Part shown: positions 5,176 through 13,683 of the stretch, piece after piece | Layout of the letters: the number at the start of each line of letters is the position of its first letter | How positions within the stretch are numbered: position 1 is the stretch's first letter | Source of the DNA: Prevotella sp. UBA2742 | GTDB lineage: Bacteria > Bacteroidota > Bacteroidia > Bacteroidales > Bacteroidaceae | Length of the DNA stretch: 64,000 bases | NCBI GenBank assembly: GCA_002353485.1 | Contig: DEJS01000012.1 | Span: 1-64,000, forward strand | Reading direction: 5' to 3' | The notes under the pieces: model-generated | Database searches by the model: none | What the model saw: only the letters and a program-made list of their open reading frames with translations | What the model was told of the DNA's origin: nothing | Position numbers and translations under genes: made by a program

Positions 5176-7356
5176 TTAGGCGTAGCTGTGCATGCCGCCT
5201 AAGAAGTAGTTGACGCCGAAGTAGGTCATCAGCAGGGTGAGGAAGGCCAGCACCATATAGACGTGGTAGGCGGTGACGCGGGCCGACAGCGAACGGTGCG
5301 CCGGGGCGGCATAGACCATGAAGGTGATGAGCGCCCAGGTCTCCTTGGGGTCCCACGACCAGTAGGTGCCCCACGAGATGTTGGCCCAGATGGCCCCGAT
5401 GAAGATGCCGAAGCCTAAGCAGGTGAGGGCGGGGTAGAGCATGAGCTGTGAGAGCAGCGTGAGCGTCGGTCGCTGCCGACGGAGCAAGAGGGCGGCGACG
5501 GAGCTGACGAACGTCAGCGACAGCAGGGCGTAAGCCATCATAATGATGCTGACATGCAGCGTAAGCAGGGGCGAGTTGAGTACGGGCATCAGGGGCGACA
5601 TCTGCGGGTCCATCTGCGAGAGGTGGCTCACCAGCAGGAAGAAGCCTGAAAGCAGCTGCCCGAACGTCAGCATGACGTGAAAGCGACGGCAGGCCACGAG
5701 CGCCAGCAGCATGACGGCCCATGCCAGGAAGAGCATGGTCTCGTAGCCGTTCGTCATGGGCGGGGTGCCCGTGATGGTCCAGCGCAGGGCCAGACAGACG
5801 GTAAGCGCCAGCCAGCATGCCACGAGCAGCAGGGCCTCGACGCGCCACACGCGCCCGGCAGCCGACGGCCAGAAGACAAAGAGGAGGAAAGACACGATGC
5901 CCAGTGTAAGGCACACCATGAAGAGGATGGTGGCAAAGGGCACCGCGTTGTATAGGTGCTCGGCCCGGGTTCGGGCGGCCGATGGTATGGAGCGCTGACC
6001 GAACGTCTGCTGATACTTCAGCATCATGTCAAGATACTGGTTGGCACGGTCGTAGCGGCCTGCCTGCACCTCGCCGTTCAGACGGGTAAAGACGTCGCGT
6101 ATGTACTTCTGGTGCTCCGGGTCCATGTCGTCGGGCAGCGGGTCGGTAGGGGCGTACCAGGTGAGAGTTCTTTGACCTGAAGGTCTAAGCGAGCGGAGCT
6201 CGTAGGACAGGTGAGAGTTGACAGGTGAGGGGTGAGCGTATGGGAAGAGCTTGAGGGGGCGGCCCTGGTGCAGCTGCATGATGAGGGTTGCCTTTTCGTC
6301 CAGCCGTCGCACGTCCTTGTCGTCTAAATGGGGTCCCAGCACGTAGCCGTCAGGACGGAACAAATGGGACAGCGACGTGTAGTCGGCCAGACCGAAGCGC
6401 TGCTTTACGCCGGCGCCCTTTACCTTGATGACGGGCTCCTTGCACCAGTCGTCGTAGAAGAAGACGAAGCCTGTGAGCACCTGCAGGGCTGTCATGCCCT
6501 CATAGCTACGACGGCCACAGAGCTTCATGGTGAAGTCGAGGGCATAGGTCTCTACCGGACACACGCGGTCGTTATAGACCATGTACAGCCGGCCGAAGCG
6601 CTCGGCCGTGGCTTGGGGCAGGACGCGGGGAGCGGCTGTCTGGGCCGTGGCAAAACCACAGCCTACGCAGCCCACGACGCAGAGGGTGGCCGCACGGCGC
6701 AGCAGCTGGCGGAAACGGCCACGGGGGTCGATGAGCATCCATACCAGCGCCACGAACAGCAGGGCGTAGCCTGTGTATGTGAGGGGAATGCCCCACGGGT
6801 CGGTGTTCAGGGCCAGCACCGAGCCCTGCATGTCCTCGTCGAAGCTGCTCTGGTAGAGCCGTACGCCGTCGTACGAGACGATGCGGTTCATCGACACGGT
6901 GAACGCCGTGGCCTGCTCGTGCTGCTTACCGACGACGATGTGCGACACGTAGTCGGCGGCAGCCTGGGTGCCCTCGTGATACTTCACCTCGAACCGCTTC
7001 AGGGTGACGGTGAAGGGCAGGGGCTGGCGGTGCATGTCCTCGTCGATGTACTCGCCGACGGGTACGCCGGTGCGCAGGTGGATGGTGCCGCGGCGGGCCG
7101 TCAAATGGGTAAGCAGTGCGCCAGTCAGGATGACGACGAACGACAGGTGGAGCACTACCACGAAGGCCTTTCTGACGCGCTGCTTAACGAAATAGAACAC
7201 TGCCACGGCCGCCAGCAGTGCCCACAGGGCAGAAAACCACCAGGCTCCGTAGATGTGTTCAGAGACGTAGCCTGTACCTTGGTATTTCTCAACAATCGTG
7301 GCGGCAGCCATGACGGCCACCACCACGACGTAAAGTGCTATGACAGTTTTCTTCAT
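5176..7356 (-). CDS. ccsBA: Cytochrome c biogenesis protein CcsBA (ResB-ResC fusion)
   Basis: A 726-residue membrane protein of system II cytochrome c maturation, which exports heme and joins it to CxxCH sites outside the inner membrane. The N-terminal third is ResB/CcsB-like: membrane helices near residues 5-22, 37-57 and 65-87, then a periplasmic domain. The C-terminal third is ResC/CcsA-like with a tryptophan-rich heme-handling motif (WGTYWSWDPKETW) followed by further helices. Residues about 385-397 read ELRSLRPSGQRT, encoded by a dispersed repeat also found in prolyl oligopeptidase; this is an insertion in a periplasmic stretch. The gene follows a c-type cytochrome on the same strand, its probable client. 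It may also have its own promoter at 7364-7395. Confidence 0.9.
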   Translation of the reverse strand: MKKTVIALYVVVVAVMAAATIVEKYQGTGYVSEHIYGAWWFSALWALLAAVAVFYFVKQRVRKAFVVVLHLSFVVILTGALLTHLTARRGTIHLRTGVPVGEYIDEDMHRQPLPFTVTLKRFEVKYHEGTQAAADYVSHIVVGKQHEQATAFTVSMNRIVSYDGVRLYQSSFDEDMQGSVLALNTDPWGIPLTYTGYALLFVALVWMLIDPRGRFRQLLRRAATLCVVGCVGCGFATAQTAAPRVLPQATAERFGRLYMVYNDRVCPVETYALDFTMKLCGRRSYEGMTALQVLTGFVFFYDDWCKEPVIKVKGAGVKQRFGLADYTSLSHLFRPDGYVLGPHLDDKDVRRLDEKATLIMQLHQGRPLKLFPYAHPSPVNSHLSYELRSLRPSGQRTLTWYAPTDPLPDDMDPEHQKYIRDVFTRLNGEVQAGRYDRANQYLDMMLKYQQTFGQRSIPSAARTRAEHLYNAVPFATILFMVCLTLGIVSFLLFVFWPSAAGRVWRVEALLLVACWLALTVCLALRWTITGTPPMTNGYETMLFLAWAVMLLALVACRRFHVMLTFGQLLSGFFLLVSHLSQMDPQMSPLMPVLNSPLLTLHVSIIMMAYALLSLTFVSSVAALLLRRQRPTLTLLSQLMLYPALTCLGFGIFIGAIWANISWGTYWSWDPKETWALITFMVYAAPAHRSLSARVTAYHVYMVLAFLTLLMTYFGVNYFLGGMHSYA
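6165..6203. repeat. Dispersed two-hairpin repeat A, copy in ccsBA
   Basis: These 39 bases differ from 35434-35472 at one position only. They hold two small hairpins, GACCT-GA-AGGTC and CGAGC-GGA-GCTCG. The copy lies in frame in ccsBA and is translated as ELRSLRPSGQRT. Related GTGAGAGTTG and CAGGTGAG motifs continue to about 6230. Confidence 0.85.
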
Positions 7357-7363
7357 CAGTGTG

Positions 7364-7395
7364 CAAAGGTACGAAAGAATTGCCTTTCTGGCAAA
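7364..7395 (-). promoter_or_regulatory. Possible promoter directly before ccsBA
   Basis: Minus-strand TTTG (7395-7392), 20 bases and TACCTTTG (7371-7364) end only 7 bases before the ATG at 7356, so the transcript would be leaderless or nearly so. A small inverted repeat (TGCC-N5-GGCA) lies between the two boxes. Confidence 0.5.
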
Positions 7396-7408
7396 TCTTC
7401 CGTGAAGT

Positions 7409-9196
7409 TTAAATCGATTCGATGAATTTCACGACGGCGTCGCGGTCGGCCTTGGGCAGGTTGTAGAACTGCTCCGCAGACCGGTAGGCATCGGACTGCC
7501 TGGAGTAGGCGTGCCACATGATGGCCTCGATGACGGTACGTGCCCGACAGTCGTGCAGACGGTCGTCGGCACCGGTCAGCTGGCGGCTCAGACCACGGCC
7601 CCACAGCGGCGTGGTGCGGCACCAGCCGGTGCGGATGTCGTTCTCCATGAACAGACGGTGCTGCACCATGTCGGTATAGGGCCAGATGACCTGGTGGGCG
7701 TAGCGCGGCAGCAGCTGCGAGGCGTCCTTGCCAATGCTCTGGGCGTAGGCCTTGATGCTGGCGTCTACCCACATGTTGTCGTCGCCCGTGGTCCATGAGG
7801 GACGGTGGCACTGGGCGCAGCCCATCTCCGTGAACAGCGTCTTGCCGCGCTTCACGGCGGCGTCGTCCAGGTTGCGGGCGGCAGGCACGGCCAGACCACG
7901 GTGCCACACCATGAACTGGTAGTACTGCTTGTCCGACATCTCTTCCTCGCCCTTGTAGTAGTCGTCGTTCAGCAGGTATTTCTCGAACGTGCTGGCGTAG
8001 GCGATGCTGGGTGTGTTCAGCACCTCATAGACGCGCTTACGGATGCCCTCGTCGGTGCCGTCGGCATAGTAGGGGTGCAGAATGCTCAGTGGCGACGCGC
8101 CGTACTGCTTGATATAGCTGATGACCTCGGCGTCCTCGCTCTGGGCCTTGGCCCATGCCGTGGTGGTGTAGAGCCAGTGACGGTCTGAGCGGGTGACGTT
8201 GGTGATGTTCCAGATGGCGTTGGCTCCGGCACCGTCCTGCAGCGAGCCACGGGTCATGGCGTAGGTGAACTTCTTCACCGGACCGTGCGAGCCGTAGTGC
8301 TTGCCGGTGTCGTTATAGCCGGCGCTGTAGTAGGCCGTGGAGGCAAAGTCGTCGGACGCCTTGTCCCACATGGCGGGGTTCAGGTCTACGTACTTGGCCT
8401 CGCGACGGTACTGCTCGCGCATGTCGTCGTCGCTGATGGCATCGAGCAGGCCTGTGCCGTAGACACCGATGGTCGACTCCAGGCGTACCTCGTAGTTGGT
8501 AGGTACGGGGTTGGTGTTGAAGGCCGTGGCGGGGATGGTGACCTCGGGGTAGATGAGCTCATACTTCTCGCCGTCGGGGAACGTCATGGCCAGTCCGCTG
8601 GGCATACGGGTCACGTTCTTCCAAGTGATGTTGATCTGCGTCTCGTCGATGGGTGCCTTGAAGGGCGACATGGCCTGCGTCTGCGGCATGCCCGTCACCT
8701 CAGAGATATAGCTCGACGGGGCGGTGGTGTAGCGTACGCCGTCCTCGGTGTAGGCCTCGTTGGGGTGGTAGACCACCAGCAGATAGCCGTTGCCTATCTG
8801 GTTGGCGCGATACTCCGTCTGGCGCTTGCCGTGGCCGTAGCTGGGGTGGCAGGCTATGCAGCCGTTGCGCACCCAGGCAGGACCTAAGCCCTTGCGTGGT
8901 GCCACGTCGAAGGTGTACAGGTGTTCGAAGAAGTCCTCGCCCGTGTTGAAGTCTTCTTCCATGGCTTCGGCAGCGGGGGTGATGGCCGAGTAGCTGGCCT
9001 TCTCGGTGGTGCCTAACTGGCCGCCGGGATACCACTCTTCGGCCGTGAATACGTCGTTGGCCTTGCCGAAGCCTTCCGCGTCGGGCGTCAGTGTTCCAAG
9101 ACCCGCCGTGCCGCTGTCGTCGCTGTCCGAGCATGCTGCGAACGCGAGCGGCACCGAGAGCAGGGCCATGAGCGATAGTTGTTTGAATGTCATCAT
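7409..9196 (-). CDS. Di-heme oxidoreductase lipoprotein (DUF1111-like)
   Basis: A 595-residue lipoprotein (signal peptide with cysteine about residue 22) carrying two c-type heme sites: CIACH at 113-117 and CAQCH near residues 459-463. Length, spacing and motifs such as GLGPAWVRNGC and GCAQCHRPSW fit the di-heme thiol-oxidoreductase/DUF1111 group, related to MauG and di-heme peroxidases. It would sit on the periplasmic side or the outer membrane. It follows an imelysin gene by 32 bases, and the same pair occurs in iron-regulated loci of other bacteria. Heme attachment would depend on the CcsBA encoded next in the operon. The electron partner is unknown. Confidence 0.85.
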   Translation of the reverse strand: MMTFKQLSLMALLSVPLAFAACSDSDDSGTAGLGTLTPDAEGFGKANDVFTAEEWYPGGQLGTTEKASYSAITPAAEAMEEDFNTGEDFFEHLYTFDVAPRKGLGPAWVRNGCIACHPSYGHGKRQTEYRANQIGNGYLLVVYHPNEAYTEDGVRYTTAPSSYISEVTGMPQTQAMSPFKAPIDETQINITWKNVTRMPSGLAMTFPDGEKYELIYPEVTIPATAFNTNPVPTNYEVRLESTIGVYGTGLLDAISDDDMREQYRREAKYVDLNPAMWDKASDDFASTAYYSAGYNDTGKHYGSHGPVKKFTYAMTRGSLQDGAGANAIWNITNVTRSDRHWLYTTTAWAKAQSEDAEVISYIKQYGASPLSILHPYYADGTDEGIRKRVYEVLNTPSIAYASTFEKYLLNDDYYKGEEEMSDKQYYQFMVWHRGLAVPAARNLDDAAVKRGKTLFTEMGCAQCHRPSWTTGDDNMWVDASIKAYAQSIGKDASQLLPRYAHQVIWPYTDMVQHRLFMENDIRTGWCRTTPLWGRGLSRQLTGADDRLHDCRARTVIEAIMWHAYSRQSDAYRSAEQFYNLPKADRDAVVKFIESI

Positions 9197-9228
9197 GTTT
9201 GTATTTATTTAGTTAGTATGCGTCGTCT

Positions 9229-10566
9229 TTACTCTGAGGTAGACTCCCAGTTGTCGGGGTCGTCGAAGCTCTTGCCCCACACGATGCTACAGTACTTGAC
9301 GAAGGGGGCAGGCATTGCGCTGATGCTCTCGATGGCGTCGATGTAGGTCTGTTCCAGCTCCTTGCTGTCCTTGTCCTTGCCCACGCTGGCAAAGAAGGTG
9401 TGGAACGAGTACTGGTTGGCCTTCTTGTCGGTAGAGCCCAGCCATACGTTGCGGATGGAGCGGATGTTGTCGCGGAAGTCGGTGATGGAGTTGTAGCTGT
9501 AGGGCGACTCTACGTAGGCAATGTCGGCTGCTGCAAAGGGGTTGGCTATCTTTGCCGTGCCTACCTCGTTGGCGATGCCCACGCACGAACCCTCATCGTC
9601 TGACAATACCTGGGCGATGGCGGACTTCAGGGTGGGGAAGCTGCTCTTGCTGCCGCTGATGCCGGCCAGCGTCAGGTTGTCGCCATACGACAGACCGGCC
9701 TCCGTCTGATAGTCCAGACCGGCACTACGTACCACGGCCAGACGGCTGCTGTTCTTGTCGGTGGCTCCCTCCCATGCTACCTGGAGCTGGAAGCAGCGCT
9801 CCTTCAGCAGTGTGCAGATGGTCTGGGCGTAGGCCAGCTCCTGGGCACCGCTGATACGCTCGAAGTTGGTGTAGGTGTCGTTGCCCTGTAGCTCGGCCAC
9901 CTTGCGAGGCTGACCGTTGCGGAACAGGATGAACTCCAGGGCGTGGAAACCCAGGATGGTGGCGTCTTCAAGCATCTCTTCGCTCATGCCGCTCTGGAAG
10001 TAGTTCAGCAACAGCGAACGGTTCAGGGGCCATGAGTCGATGGTGGGGTCGACGTCGAAGTCGGAGGCGGCACCCATCAGGAAGGCCTCTGAGCGCTCCC
10101 AGTTCTCGCGCGCACTCTTGAAGTCCTCGCACGCCTTGTTAATCTGGGCCTGGCTGATGCTGCTCACGGTAAGACCGTTCAGCGTCTTCTCAAGGTCTTC
10201 TACGTCGTCGGCCAGCTTGGTATAGGTGGGAACGATGACGTTGCTGACCAGCGTCTCAAGCACCTTGCGAAGGTAGGACTCCTGCTGCTCGGTCAGCTTC
10301 GACTGGGCAATGACGGCGTTGGCTGCTTCCAGCTCGGCCACCAGGGCCACGCAGTCGCCGATGGCCTGCTGGCCGTACGTTTTGTTGCTGTAGTTGGCCT
10401 CGGTGGTGTTCGAGGGGTAGGTGTCCTGGTCTACAAGCGGGGTAGTGTTCACAATGTTGAAGTCGGTGTCAACGTTGTCGGGGGTGTCTTTGTTGTCGTC
10501 ACTACCGCAGGCAGTGAAGGTCAGTCCCATCATAAGGAGCATGGCCAGTGAATAAATCTTTTTCAT
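9229..10566 (-). CDS. Imelysin-family lipoprotein (M75-like)
   Basis: A 445-residue lipoprotein (lipobox FTAC, cysteine 20). Residues 206-212 carry GFHALEF, the GxHxxE signature of imelysin/EfeO-type proteins, which are thought to bind iron or another metal rather than act as peptidases. The fold would be two helical bundles; the sequence is largely helical with an N-terminal disordered stretch (22-60). It lies between an outer-membrane barrel gene and the di-heme oxidoreductase gene on one strand, which points to an envelope iron-handling set. Confidence 0.9.
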   Translation of the reverse strand: MKKIYSLAMLLMMGLTFTACGSDDNKDTPDNVDTDFNIVNTTPLVDQDTYPSNTTEANYSNKTYGQQAIGDCVALVAELEAANAVIAQSKLTEQQESYLRKVLETLVSNVIVPTYTKLADDVEDLEKTLNGLTVSSISQAQINKACEDFKSARENWERSEAFLMGAASDFDVDPTIDSWPLNRSLLLNYFQSGMSEEMLEDATILGFHALEFILFRNGQPRKVAELQGNDTYTNFERISGAQELAYAQTICTLLKERCFQLQVAWEGATDKNSSRLAVVRSAGLDYQTEAGLSYGDNLTLAGISGSKSSFPTLKSAIAQVLSDDEGSCVGIANEVGTAKIANPFAAADIAYVESPYSYNSITDFRDNIRSIRNVWLGSTDKKANQYSFHTFFASVGKDKDSKELEQTYIDAIESISAMPAPFVKYCSIVWGKSFDDPDNWESTSE

Positions 10567-10633
10567 AATGTCTTTTTTCTTTTTGATATGTGGTTATTGT
10601 TTGTTGTTACTGTCACGTCGGGGGGATGCCGTC

Positions 10634-11929
10634 TTACAGGTGGAAGAAACCTTCGTAGGCCACACCGATGTTCAGCGATGGCTCGTTGTTGTAGAGGTCC
10701 TTGAGGAAGCGCTTCGAATATTCGGCCTTGATGACCACCTCCTTGATGGGGTGATAGTTGATGCCCACGGCCATGCGCTTCACGGCCGTGTAGTCGTAGG
10801 CCGTGTTCTTGGTCTTGCTGGCGTAGGGGTTGTAGGCCTCGTAGCGGCCGAAGAGGTACAGCCGCTGCTGCTTCTGTCGCAGGCTCTCTATCTGTGAGAA
10901 CACGTCGTAGCCGGCCTCCAGACCGATGGCGTAGGCGTGGCTGCTGACAAAGGCCGAGTGTTTGTACGGCGACTTCGAGTTCAGACGGTTGTACAGGTAT
11001 TTCAGCTGTTCGGCGTCGCCCAGATAGCCATAGTCGGCCTGGCCGCGCACTATCCAGTTGTGGCCTTTGTATGTGAAGTCGAAGGCTCCGATGACCACCT
11101 TGCCCTTATACGTGGCGCCGGCTCCGTTGGCATCGTTGGGGTAGCTGTTGCCTATGGAGTGGCCGTAGTATCCGCTCAGTCCTATGCGCAGGCCGGGCAC
11201 GGTGTAGTTGTCGACGCGCAGGGCCACACCATACTTGTTGGCCACGTCGAACTCCAGGGGGGAGGTATGTCCCTTGTGAATCCAGCCCGTATTGGTGAAA
11301 TGGTCGGCGTTCAGGCCCGCCAGCAGCTGGGCTTCGTAGCGGAAGTCCTTGTAGCGGCCCCAGAACGACACACCCGTCTGGTGCCACGTCGAGGGCAGAA
11401 TGGTGTTCTCGCCCTCGGGACGGTAGACGGTGAAGTAGTTCAGCGGCTCGTGGTGGGCATTGTTCAGACCCACGGGTACGACGATGTGACCGGCACGCAG
11501 GTTGGCCCAACGGGCAAACGACTTCTGAATCCAGAACTGCTCAAGCTCTACCTCGCCGCCCTTCTCGGTCTCCTGTTCCCACTCGCCGCCTTCCTCGTCT
11601 TCCTTCTCGTACGCAGTGCCGTTGCCGCCATGCTCGAACTCTATCTCGGAACCCAGCGTCCAGCCGTTGCCGAAGTCGTAGCCCACGTAGAACGTGACGT
11701 GCGGAATGTCGAAGCGACCGTGCGACGGGTCGTCCTTATGTGCCTCGGGTTGTGAGTAGCGGCTCACGTGGTCGCTGTAGTAATTGCGTGAGTAGCCCAC
11801 CTCGCCATAGCCGCCAAGCGTCAGGCGCGATGGCTTGGACTTCTGAGAGGTGCTGTCGCTGACGGCCGTCTGCCCCTGGGCAGCGGTGATGGCCAGCGAA
11901 GCCATGAGTGCGAAAACAATTCTTTTCAT
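10634..11929 (-). CDS. Outer-membrane beta-barrel porin
   Basis: A 431-residue protein with a cleavable signal peptide ending near AAQGQ (residue 20) and alternating strands rich in aromatic residues, ending in aromatic-hydrophobic EGFFHL, typical of an outer-membrane barrel. An acidic loop near residues 105-130 (EDEEGGEWEQETEKGGEVE) could attract cations. It resembles phosphate-selective-porin-like or carbohydrate-porin-like proteins; the substrate cannot be fixed. As first gene of the operon with imelysin and a di-heme oxidoreductase, iron or another metal is a reasonable guess. Confidence 0.75.
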   Translation of the reverse strand: MKRIVFALMASLAITAAQGQTAVSDSTSQKSKPSRLTLGGYGEVGYSRNYYSDHVSRYSQPEAHKDDPSHGRFDIPHVTFYVGYDFGNGWTLGSEIEFEHGGNGTAYEKEDEEGGEWEQETEKGGEVELEQFWIQKSFARWANLRAGHIVVPVGLNNAHHEPLNYFTVYRPEGENTILPSTWHQTGVSFWGRYKDFRYEAQLLAGLNADHFTNTGWIHKGHTSPLEFDVANKYGVALRVDNYTVPGLRIGLSGYYGHSIGNSYPNDANGAGATYKGKVVIGAFDFTYKGHNWIVRGQADYGYLGDAEQLKYLYNRLNSKSPYKHSAFVSSHAYAIGLEAGYDVFSQIESLRQKQQRLYLFGRYEAYNPYASKTKNTAYDYTAVKRMAVGINYHPIKEVVIKAEYSKRFLKDLYNNEPSLNIGVAYEGFFHL

Positions 11930-11960
11930 CTTTTCTAAGTACTGTTTATTTTGTCGGGTG

Positions 11961-11991
11961 CAAAGGTAGCGTGTTTTAACCTATACTACAA
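11961..11991 (-). promoter_or_regulatory. Promoter of the porin-imelysin operon
   Basis: Minus-strand TTGT (11991-11988), 19 bases and TACCTTTG (11968-11961), 32 bases before the porin ATG. No iron-box-like operator is evident by eye. Confidence 0.6.
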
Positions 11992-12023
11992 TACCTAAAA
12001 ATGATGAAATCTTCGCCGGCCTC

Positions 12024-12054
12024 TTGCACATCTTGACGGAATTGCGTACTTTTG
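12024..12054 (+). promoter_or_regulatory. Promoter of the hemerythrin-LuxR gene
   Basis: TTGC at 12024-12027, 19 bases and TACTTTTG at 12047-12054, followed by a short AT-rich leader before the ATG at 12081. It is divergent from the porin promoter, about 30 bases away. Confidence 0.65.
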
Positions 12055-12080
12055 CAACGTCATTAATTATAAATAGGTAA

Positions 12081-13073
12081 ATGAAGAACCTTAAGATGTA
12101 TGAACCTACCGATAAGATGGTATCTCTTATCAAGGACGACTATAGCGTGCTGCAGGCACTGGGGGCCTTCGGTATCAACCTTGGATTCGGCGACAAGACG
12201 GTGCGCGAGACTTGCGAGTGGAACCAAGTAGACACCTACACCTTCCTCGCCGTGGTCAACTATACCATTAATGCGAACAACACGTCGAACTTAGGAGCTA
12301 AGAATGAGAATACCGCCTATGACGATGACGAACAGCTCAGCGTACCCACGCTGCTGCACTATCTGGAGGCCAGCCACGCATGGTTCCTCGACTTTCAGCT
12401 GCCCTTCATACGCCGCGAACTGGAAGAGAGCCTTGACGCCGACGACCAGCTGGGCCGTCTCATCATGCGACTCTTTGACGAGTATGCCGCCGAGATAAGC
12501 CGACACATGAAGTACGAGGAAAAGACCCTCTTCCCCTACGTACACTCGCTGCTGGAGGGACGCCCCATGAGCGACTACAACATAGAAACCTTCTCGAAGC
12601 ACCACGAGCAGACGGACAAGAAGTTGCGCGAGGTAAAGCTCATGATTATCAAGTACCTGCCTGCCGACGCTCACCTTAACAACAAGCTCACGGCCACCCT
12701 CTACGACATCTACAGCACCGAGGAGTGGCTGCGCCAGCATGCACAGGTGGAAGACCATATCTTTGCTCCCGCTATACGTCTCCTGGAGCGTAAGACCAAG
12801 CAGAAGGACGTTACCAACAACATTACAACGATGGTCTTCAAGGCCGGACAGGACAACAGCGACGCACTCTCCGACCGCGAGCGCGACGTCATCATTGCAC
12901 TCGTACAGGGCATGCAGAACAAGGAAATAGCCGACCACCTCTGCATATCGACCAACACCGTCATCACGCACAGGCGCAACATCGCCCGCAAGCTGCAGAT
13001 TCATTCAGCCGCAGGACTCACTATATACGCCATTGTCAACGGACTCGTTGACATTTCAAGCGTCAAGCTCTGA
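12081..13073 (+). CDS. Hemerythrin-domain transcription regulator with LuxR HTH
   Basis: A 330-residue fusion. Residues 1-75 resemble the small N-terminal domain of ScdA/YtfE repair proteins (ALGAFGINLGFGDKTVRETC). Residues 100-235 form a hemerythrin-like four-helix bundle with the diiron ligand set visible: LLHYLEASH, HMKYEEKTLF (HxxxE), SKHHEQTD and HAQVEDHIF (HxxxxD type). Residues 262-320 are a LuxR/GerE helix-turn-helix (LSDRERDVIIALVQGMQNKE, then NTVITHRRNIARKL). A one-component regulator sensing O2, NO or iron-sulfur damage is likely. It ends 5 bases from a convergent LuxR gene with a closely similar output domain. Confidence 0.85.
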   Translation: MKNLKMYEPTDKMVSLIKDDYSVLQALGAFGINLGFGDKTVRETCEWNQVDTYTFLAVVNYTINANNTSNLGAKNENTAYDDDEQLSVPTLLHYLEASHAWFLDFQLPFIRRELEESLDADDQLGRLIMRLFDEYAAEISRHMKYEEKTLFPYVHSLLEGRPMSDYNIETFSKHHEQTDKKLREVKLMIIKYLPADAHLNNKLTATLYDIYSTEEWLRQHAQVEDHIFAPAIRLLERKTKQKDVTNNITTMVFKAGQDNSDALSDRERDVIIALVQGMQNKEIADHLCISTNTVITHRRNIARKLQIHSAAGLTIYAIVNGLVDISSVKL

Positions 13074-13077
13074 GGAA

Positions 13078-13668
13078 TCAGATGTCGTTGATGTTGACGT
13101 AGCCGTGCATGACGGCGTAGATGGTAAGTGCCGAGACGCTCTTCATGCCCAGCTTGTCCATGATGTTGCGGCGGTGGGTGATGACGGTAGCCAGTCCGAT
13201 GTGGAGACGGTCGGCTATCTCTTTGTTGATGTACCCCTGTACGATGAGGGCCATGACTTCTATCTCGCGATCAGTCAGTATCTTCTGCTGCAGCACCTGT
13301 GGCATGGGTGGCAGGTTACGGCCGCCGGCGTGAGCGTGCTGGGCCAGCATGAGCAGCTGGCGTACCAGTTGTGACTCGGGCTGGTTGATACAGATGGAGT
13401 GGAAGTCGGATAATTGTGCATTGGCCGTGAGCGACACCGTAAGCACAATGGTCTTGCGGCGCTGCTCGGCGAAGAAGGGGCGGTTAGCCAGTACGATGTC
13501 GGTGGAGACGAAGTAGTGCGCGTACTGTTCCGGCTGGTTGGCCTGCAGCTCGGCCAGCGTACCATAGGTGTCGACGGTCATAATGGGCAGCACGGTCTGT
13601 AACAGTTGTTTCAGTCCGATGGTGGCCAAGGTGTTGGCGTCGATGATGGCTATGCGGGGACGCTGCAT
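13078..13668 (-). CDS. LuxR-type regulator with degenerate receiver
   Basis: A 196-residue protein with a receiver-like N-terminus (IAIIDANTLATIGLKQLL) and a LuxR/GerE DNA-binding C-terminus (LTDREIEVMALIVQGYINKE). The strand that normally carries the phosphorylated aspartate reads YFVSTDIVLANRPFF, without the usual DLxLLD form, so phosphorylation is doubtful. The HTH closely resembles that of the convergent hemerythrin protein (both have TVITHRRNI and a LTIYA tail). It is the last gene of an operon with RsbW-like, STAS and RelA/SpoT-like genes, 15 bases after the latter. Confidence 0.8.
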   Translation of the reverse strand: MQRPRIAIIDANTLATIGLKQLLQTVLPIMTVDTYGTLAELQANQPEQYAHYFVSTDIVLANRPFFAEQRRKTIVLTVSLTANAQLSDFHSICINQPESQLVRQLLMLAQHAHAGGRNLPPMPQVLQQKILTDREIEVMALIVQGYINKEIADRLHIGLATVITHRRNIMDKLGMKSVSALTIYAVMHGYVNINDI

Positions 13669-13683
13669 GTTGACGTACGGGGC

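Noticed and set aside
6328..7425. A 365-residue plus-strand frame opposite ccsBA
   Set aside because: The composition is that of a shadow frame and it has no start signal, promoter or recognisable motif.
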